A stretch of DNA of 47,774 nucleotides from assembly GCA_964624235.1 (NCBI GenBank), contig CAZUXY010000036.1, positions 1 to 47,774 on the forward strand. Reading direction: 5' to 3'. How positions within the stretch are numbered: the first letter of the stretch is position 1; every line of letters begins with the position of its first letter. A model generated the notes under the pieces. The model was not told the origin of the DNA. It saw nothing but the letters and a program-made list of their open reading frames with translations, and did no database searches. The DNA comes from CAZUXY01 sp964624235 (GTDB lineage: Bacteria > Spirochaetota > UBA4802 > UBA5368). Both the position numbers and the translations under genes were made by a program. Shown one piece after another: positions 43,435 through 47,774 of this stretch.

Positions 43435-43783
43435 GGGGGTTTGATCAAGGTCTGTGGCATGCATATAGTGCAACGGGTGCGGATCCAGATACCACGGCAA
43501 GAAGATACGGCAGCTGCGCGGGTAAGGGTTCCCGCTCCCTGTTTGATATGACCGTGGAAAAACAACTCAATCAGTTGAAAGGGAACAGGCCGGGTGGGAG
43601 GGAGTGTTCGTATGCCAGGAAGGTGTGGCGACCTGTACCGCGGCATGGGGGTTGATAAACGAAGGTTGTACCAGGCGGGAGGAGTCTGTCGTGTCGCTGA
43701 AAACCGGTAATTGCGTAAATTACCCCGGGATTACAGGTGTAGAAATGAAAGTGCTGAAACCCAACGAAGATTTTCCGTTGTAA
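43435..43783 (+). pseudogene. remnant of a threonine-synthase-like PLP enzyme
   Basis: No intact gene fills this stretch. Frame 3 (from 43547 to the TAA at 43783) reads EGVFVCQEGVATCTAAWG and VVSLKTGNCVNYPG. These match the C-terminal GIF-x-PEGAAT and VV-x-L-TGNG-x-x-P elements of threonine synthase. The previous piece, in another frame, has RVRVPAP (43522-43536), like the GLRVPAP segment that precedes it in that family. The interval between them is about 20 residues too short. So the gene lost its 5' part and has at least one frameshift and a deletion. Position before ridA fits, since RidA detoxifies imines from such PLP enzymes. Confidence 0.6.
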
Positions 43784-43830
43784 ACGGAAAATTGCTTAAA
43801 CTTGTCGAATTAAAAACAAAAGGAGATACC

Positions 43831-44211
43831 ATGAAAAAGATTATCAGTACCGACAAAGCGCCGAAAGCAATAGGGCCGTATTCGCAGGCGGTAAAAGCCG
43901 GCGATTTTCTTTTCATTTCAGGACAGCTGGGACTGGATCCTTCGATTATGGAAATGAAAGGGGACGACGCCGCCGGGCAGGCAAGGGCGGCCATGGAAAA
44001 TATGGGCATGATTCTGAAAGAAGCGGGCATGAATTTTGCCGACCTGGTTAAAACCACTGTACTTCTGAAGAGTATTAATGATTTCGCTTCAGTAAACGAA
44101 GTGTATGGATCTTTTTTCCAGGGCGCATACCCTGCCAGAGCCGCTTACGAAGTGGCAAACCTTCCCAAAAACGCGCTGGTGGAGATTGAAGGGATAGCAT
44201 ATAAAAAATAG
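43831..44211 (+). CDS. ridA: RidA-family enamine/imine deaminase
   Basis: This 126-residue trimeric cytosolic protein hydrolyses reactive 2-aminoacrylate or aminocrotonate imines. Motifs are AIGPYSQAVKAG near the start, FISGQLGLDP, and PARAAYEVANLPKNALVEIEGIA at the end with the catalytic Arg103. ATG 43831 follows AAAGGAG; an earlier in-frame start at 43711 has no family support. It is downstream of a broken threonine-synthase-like gene and converges with a GntR gene. Confidence 0.95.
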   Translation: MKKIISTDKAPKAIGPYSQAVKAGDFLFISGQLGLDPSIMEMKGDDAAGQARAAMENMGMILKEAGMNFADLVKTTVLLKSINDFASVNEVYGSFFQGAYPARAAYEVANLPKNALVEIEGIAYKK

Positions 44212-44255
44212 TAACTTTAATCCCGTCGAGGGTTGTGATAAGGAAGCAATATGTA

Positions 44256-44942
44256 TCAGCTTTTCGAGGTACTGAGATTAGCAATGAATATCCTGGAAGA
44301 TTCCTCAATGTGGCCTTGCACCAGTTTTTTGAGTTCTTCAACGCTCGAATTTGTTTTTATCATAAGCGAGCAGATCTTTCTGTGTATTTCGATATTGGCG
44401 GCAAAATGATCGCGGTAGTATTCCTGTGAAAAACGGTATCGATGGGTTCGCATCCGCAGATTTTCCAGGATGTCGATCAAAACATCATTTCCCGAGGCTT
44501 TGATAAAGATCTCATGAAAAATAAAATGCTGTTTCCAGTAATTTTTTGTATCTCCCTTCTGAAAATATTCTTCCATTCGGTTAAGGGTGGATTGAAGCAT
44601 CGTTTTTTCTACTTCACCGATTCTGTTATGTGCCTCGGCCGCCGCAATAGCTTCAAGGGAGGCTCGTATGGTGTATGTCTTGGCGATGTCGGCCGCGGTC
44701 ACTTCCCTGACAAAAGTCCCTTTTCGCGGTATTATCACCACCAGCCCCTTTTTTTCCAATGCACGGAAAGCTTCCCGCAGCGGGGAACGGCTTATGCCGA
44801 ACTGCTTCTGCAGGTCCATTTCCACGAGCTGTTGGCCCCCTTTGAGCACATCATCCAGGATTGCCTCGGTAAGAATGTTTGATACCTGGTCCCCAAGAAC
44901 ATTCGCCTTGAACCCCAATTCCTGAATTTTTTCTGTAAGCAT
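44256..44942 (-). CDS. GntR-family regulator, FCD subgroup
   Basis: This is a 228-residue DNA-binding repressor or activator. An N-terminal winged helix (about residues 15-80) with EMDLQKQFGISRSPLREAFRALEKKGLV is followed by an all-helical FCD ligand domain. Metal-binding residues of FCD are likely in RASLEAIAAAEAHNR and FHEIFIKASGND. ATG 44942 with GGAG is preferred over GTG 44948. It lies 74 bases after the Cys-rich gene on the same strand, so it may be the last gene of the aldehyde oxidoreductase operon and control it in response to a small carboxylate. Confidence 0.93.
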   Translation of the reverse strand: MLTEKIQELGFKANVLGDQVSNILTEAILDDVLKGGQQLVEMDLQKQFGISRSPLREAFRALEKKGLVVIIPRKGTFVREVTAADIAKTYTIRASLEAIAAAEAHNRIGEVEKTMLQSTLNRMEEYFQKGDTKNYWKQHFIFHEIFIKASGNDVLIDILENLRMRTHRYRFSQEYYRDHFAANIEIHRKICSLMIKTNSSVEELKKLVQGHIEESSRIFIANLSTSKS

Positions 44943-45022
44943 AGACACTCCAATGGAATTATATCTACTTCAATCCCGGTGTTTATCTGGCAACAACAGG
45001 GTGAACCGTAAACCCAAAAACA

Positions 45023-45262
45023 TCAAGAACATCCCTGATCAATCGATCGGTAAAAGTATCGGGGACGCTGGATTTTCAAAGGGCAGTGAGTAACCTTACA
45101 AAAACAGGAAGGATCTTCCTCCGGAGGACTGGGGATATCGGGTTCCGCACTGCGCGCCCTGATCCAGGAGACCGCGTCTTTTTCGGAATCGACCGTCGCC
45201 ACCTGGTGAACGGTTCTGCCGAGACAGTGTATGTATTCCGCGCATATGCAGTAAGCACTCAT
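45023..45262 (-). CDS. 79-residue Cys-rich protein linked to the aldehyde oxidoreductase
   Basis: This is a small protein with seven cysteines. It has a first CxC-x5-C pattern (CICAEYIHC), then a CFCKVTHC segment (CxC-x4-C), and a final Cys two residues from the end. The start ATG overlaps the aldehyde oxidoreductase stop by ATGA and has AGGAG nine bases upstream. Both are strong signs that the frame is real. A metal or Fe-S binding role is likely, perhaps cofactor handling for its neighbour. No known family was recognised. Confidence 0.72.
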   Translation of the reverse strand: MSAYCICAEYIHCLGRTVHQVATVDSEKDAVSWIRARSAEPDIPSPPEEDPSCFCKVTHCPLKIQRPRYFYRSIDQGCS

Positions 45263-47094
45263 GAAATATCTCCTGTTGCCCGGTCAAGCTTGATACCGAG
45301 TTCATGAAGTTTATCGGCTTCAGGAATACCGTTTGCGTCCCATCCCATAAGGGTGTAATACTCGTCCAGCATGGGTTCCAGATCGAGGACTTCTCCCATA
45401 CTGGGACCATGGGGGACGGGTGTTTTAAGTATGCGTTCGGGAAGAGTATCATCTTTTCGTGAAAATCCAAGCCGGACATTATATAGCCTTTCAAGGTTAA
45501 TGATGCGCTCTGCGGCGATCTTGAGACCGGTCTCATCCATGGGTATACCGGTAACCATGGTGTATGCCTTTGCCTGGTCACCCATGCCGAAACCGCCCCG
45601 CATGGTTGAACAAATCCCCAGGGAATCAACGGCGCACATACTGAACTGCTGTTCCCTCTGCAGAGCACCCTTTTTTTCATAGCTGAGCCGGGTGCCGCCG
45701 GAGATCTCGGGCCCCATGGTGGTGGCGATCATATGGTGAGCACCTTTGGGGGATGTCGCATACGTGAGTGCCATACCCTTGCAGCCCCTCGGGTCGTATG
45801 CGGCAAACCCCTGGCCTTTGGAGTGCATGCCGAGTTCGGGAGCGCCGAAAGCTTTGGCCGCATGCCTGATTCCCTCCGCAAGAACGTCCCCGATCCCCTT
45901 TCGCGACGCCATCAGCTTTAATGTTTCAACCAGAGCATCCCCGTTACCGAATTTCAGGTCGATACCGTCGGTATCGGCCGGACCGATTATGCCCTTCTCG
46001 AAACATTCCATGGCGAGCGCGACGCAACCGCCGGCATTCATGGTGTCCATGCCGGTGGTGTCGCAGATCTTCGTTGCTTCAAGAATAGATACCCAGTCCG
46101 AAACACCGCAGTTCGCACCGAGCAGCGCTATGGTCTCAAATTCGGGTCCTTCGATCAACAGTTCGCTTCCGTCGGAAGCGGTGATATAGCTGCGCTTCCC
46201 GCATCCTACAGGACATGCAAAACATGATGCGTCGGCTATGACTATGTCCTCACGCATGCGTGGACCCTCAAGACGATAGCCTTCGTTGAAATTATTTTCC
46301 CTGAAGTTCCTTGTACAAAGAACGCCGTTGTCGTTTATGGATTTAACCAGTTCGGCGGTGCCGTAATTCCTTCGATCGATTATCTTGGGATGCATGCGCA
46401 AGGCTTTTACAAGACTATCGGAAAGATCCATGACGCCTTCTGGATCATGATAATGTATGCTTCCCGTTCCCCGGACGGCGATAGCTTTCAGGTTTTTGCT
46501 GCCCATCACCGCGCCGCATCCGCCGCGGCCGAACTCCCGGTACCACCCGGCTGTTATGCAGGCCATGCGGTTAAGCTTTTCACCCGCGGGACCGATACAG
46601 GCGATTTGCGGCATTTTATTGTCTCCAAGTTCACTGCGTATCTTTTTTTCCGTGTCGGGGATGAGTTGACCCCAAAGGTGACCGGCAGGACGAATTTCAA
46701 TCATGCCGTCATCGATCCACAGGTATCCCGGATTGTGTGCGCGCCCCTCGATGATGAGTCCCGTGTAGCCGGCGTAACGAAGTTCAGGCCCCCAGTGCCC
46801 TCCGCAGAGGGAGTAGGAGTAGCTCATGGTCAGGGGCGATTTAAAAGTCACATTGATCTTATTTCCAGCGGGCAGCACTGTGCCCACGAACGGACCGTTC
46901 ATGAAGATGAGCTTGTTCTTCGGGTCCAGAGGGTCGACCCCGGGACCCACCTCGCGGTAAAAGTGATAAGCCCCCATTCCTCGTCCACCCAGGTAACCGG
47001 CCGCTACAGCTATAGAAATATCTTCCGAATAGACCGTCCCTGAGGACAGGTCGATTCGTGCAATTTTGCCGTATGTGTACGCGACTGATTTCAT
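45259..47094 (-). CDS. aor: aldehyde:ferredoxin oxidoreductase (tungsten/molybdenum pterin)
   Basis: This 611-residue cytosolic enzyme oxidises aldehydes to carboxylates and passes electrons to ferredoxin. The [4Fe-4S] ligands are Cys291, Cys294 and Cys298 (ASCFACPVGCG) and Cys495 (GICSTM), at nearly the same places as in the Pyrococcus furiosus enzyme. The bis-pterin segments GGRGMGAY, SLCGGHWGPELRYAGYTG, and DPRGCKGMAL are present. Its start overlaps the ferredoxin gene by four bases; its end overlaps the Cys-rich gene. Substrate is not visible. Tungsten versus molybdenum cannot be told. Confidence 0.95.
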   Translation of the reverse strand: MKSVAYTYGKIARIDLSSGTVYSEDISIAVAAGYLGGRGMGAYHFYREVGPGVDPLDPKNKLIFMNGPFVGTVLPAGNKINVTFKSPLTMSYSYSLCGGHWGPELRYAGYTGLIIEGRAHNPGYLWIDDGMIEIRPAGHLWGQLIPDTEKKIRSELGDNKMPQIACIGPAGEKLNRMACITAGWYREFGRGGCGAVMGSKNLKAIAVRGTGSIHYHDPEGVMDLSDSLVKALRMHPKIIDRRNYGTAELVKSINDNGVLCTRNFRENNFNEGYRLEGPRMREDIVIADASCFACPVGCGKRSYITASDGSELLIEGPEFETIALLGANCGVSDWVSILEATKICDTTGMDTMNAGGCVALAMECFEKGIIGPADTDGIDLKFGNGDALVETLKLMASRKGIGDVLAEGIRHAAKAFGAPELGMHSKGQGFAAYDPRGCKGMALTYATSPKGAHHMIATTMGPEISGGTRLSYEKKGALQREQQFSMCAVDSLGICSTMRGGFGMGDQAKAYTMVTGIPMDETGLKIAAERIINLERLYNVRLGFSRKDDTLPERILKTPVPHGPSMGEVLDLEPMLDEYYTLMGWDANGIPEADKLHELGIKLDRATGDIS

Positions 47095-47594
47095 GTAATC
47101 TTTATACCTTTAATTCTTTCCTGAAGAATGACGGATCGATAAGGCTTTTCGGCTTTACTCCTTTCAAGGTACAGGACCGCCTGCTCCGGGCAGTGGCTGA
47201 CGCATTGAGGGTCCCCCTTGCAGAGATCGCATATGATGACATGTTTCTCTTCAGGGTGCATCCTGGGCGCGTTGTAGGGACAGGCCTTTATGCATCTTCT
47301 GCATCCGGTGCATTTTTCTTTGTCGACGATTACGGCGCCGGTACACTCATCTCTGCTCAGCGCATCGAACTTGCATGAGGAAATACAGGGAGCGTCGGCG
47401 CACTGGTGGCAGAGAATACCGTTGTCTATCTGTGTTTCATGGTCACGCACTATGCGTATTCGGCTTTTTGCGGGACTTGAGACACCGAAATGAGTGAGAC
47501 TGCACCACTGTTCGCATATCCTGCACCCGATGCATTTCAAGGCTTCGAAAACCAGAACTCTACCGATTAATTTTTCTGTATCTTTGGGTTCCAA
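47091..47594 (-). CDS. four-cluster ferredoxin, electron-transfer subunit of the AOR
   Basis: This 167-residue protein carries four [4Fe-4S] motifs of the DMSO-reductase-B type. They are CIGCRICEQWC, CHQCADAPCISSC, CTGCRRCIKACP and CDLCKGDPQCVSHCP. It lacks signal or membrane segments, so it is cytosolic. The start is taken as TTG 47594 because AAGGAAG lies just upstream; a longer frame from 47681 would begin inside the promoter. It is translated just before the aldehyde oxidoreductase gene and likely links it to cell electron carriers. Confidence 0.9.
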   Translation of the reverse strand: MEPKDTEKLIGRVLVFEALKCIGCRICEQWCSLTHFGVSSPAKSRIRIVRDHETQIDNGILCHQCADAPCISSCKFDALSRDECTGAVIVDKEKCTGCRRCIKACPYNAPRMHPEEKHVIICDLCKGDPQCVSHCPEQAVLYLERSKAEKPYRSVILQERIKGIKIT

Positions 47595-47641
47595 ATTTAC
47601 TTCCTTAGTACTCGAAACGGAACTCAAGTATAATACATTGC

Positions 47642-47669
47642 GTATTAAAACATACCACTGAAATGTCAA
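47642..47669 (-). promoter_or_regulatory. promoter and possible operator of the ferredoxin-AOR operon
   Basis: On the minus strand a perfect TTGACA (47669-47664) and TAATAC (47647-47642) are 16 bases apart. The start would lie near 47635, about 40 bases before the TTG. Two overlapping repeats, AATAC/GTATT (47632-47646) and GTAT/ATAC (47642-47655), sit over the -10 and may bind the GntR protein. Confidence 0.5.
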
Positions 47670-47774
47670 TCTTCCAATCATAGAAATAGTAAAAAATTGT
47701 AGATTTATTCGATTATAAGTGTTTTAACGGGCTGATCAGAAATCCTTCACGATCAAATTCAATAGCTAAAGGGC

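Noticed and set aside
43612..43710. ATG frame beginning MPGRCGDLYRGMG
   Set aside because: It lies in the same bases as the threonine-synthase-like frame, which has a far better family match.
47595..47681. Longer N-terminus of the four-cluster ferredoxin
   Set aside because: It would run through the predicted promoter and carries no ferredoxin residues; TTG 47594 has a good ribosome binding site.
1..47774. CRISPR arrays, tRNA, rRNA, IS elements, prophage
   Set aside because: No regular repeat-spacer blocks, no tRNA cloverleaf, no transposase or integrase frames and no long terminal repeats were seen on either strand by eye; a covariance-model search was not possible here.

Overview
This window looks like a chromosomal segment of an anaerobic or microaerophilic bacterium with two membranes, most plausibly a member of the Spirochaetota. 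That placement is inference. It rests on the mix of an AsmA-like protein, several lipoproteins with relaxed lipoboxes, a CHASE2 adenylate cyclase, an HD-GYP-like protein, a membrane SpoIIE-type phosphatase with C-terminal TPRs, and an ArgRS with an altered HIGH motif. No rRNA, tRNA, insertion sequence, prophage or CRISPR array was found. Two 10-base N runs (23290-23299 and 23794-23803) suggest a draft or metagenome assembly.

Layout. 1-4442 is an oxygen-defence block on the minus strand: flavodiiron protein, rubredoxin and cytochrome bd oxidase (cydA, cydB). Endonuclease V follows on the plus strand (4443-5111). 5198-13103 is a glycine-cleavage and lipoate operon. A promoter leads into a tandem glycine riboswitch with terminator, then an FAD/NAD disulfide-oxidoreductase-like gene, gcvT, gcvH, gcvPA, gcvPB, lipA and a two-gene lipoate-protein ligase (lplB, lplA). 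A minus-strand HD-GYP-like gene converges on it.

14623-24495 is a plus-strand run. It encodes a peptide-type ABC importer (binding protein and two permeases, no ATPase here), a DUF6599-like lipoprotein, a PPP phosphatase, a sulfatase-modifying-factor-like protein, a lipoprotein of the endonuclease/exonuclease/phosphatase family, and the SpoIIE phosphatase. 24499-30822 holds a DHH phosphoesterase, a small conserved-looking protein, a large AsmA-like protein and the cyclase. 31250-41785 is a long plus-strand array: argS, cinA, a large TPR protein, aroQ, an M24 peptidase, efp, a DUF2273-like protein, a TPR/TM protein and a DUF362-ferredoxin protein.

41900-47594 is an accessory metabolic cluster. 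On the plus strand are a short unlisted ORF, an MFS transporter, a decayed threonine-synthase-like gene and ridA. Opposing them on the minus strand are a four-cluster ferredoxin, a tungsten/molybdenum aldehyde:ferredoxin oxidoreductase, a 79-residue Cys-rich protein and a GntR/FCD regulator.

How the genes work together. The first block would remove O2 by two routes: cytosolic rubredoxin to flavodiiron protein, and membrane cytochrome bd. The gcv block senses glycine and makes all dedicated parts of the glycine cleavage system plus its lipoylation enzymes. It carries a single-cysteine flavoprotein where a dihydrolipoamide dehydrogenase might be expected. The last cluster suggests oxidation of an aldehyde or 2-oxo-acid-derived compound imported by the MFS protein, with RidA handling reactive imines from a PLP enzyme that is now broken. 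The least explained items are the altered ArgRS motif, the Cys-rich partner of the aldehyde oxidoreductase, the threonine-synthase remnant, the hidden ORF before the MFS gene, the DnaA-box-like cluster at 21085-21116, and an orphan plus-strand terminator at 3029-3061.
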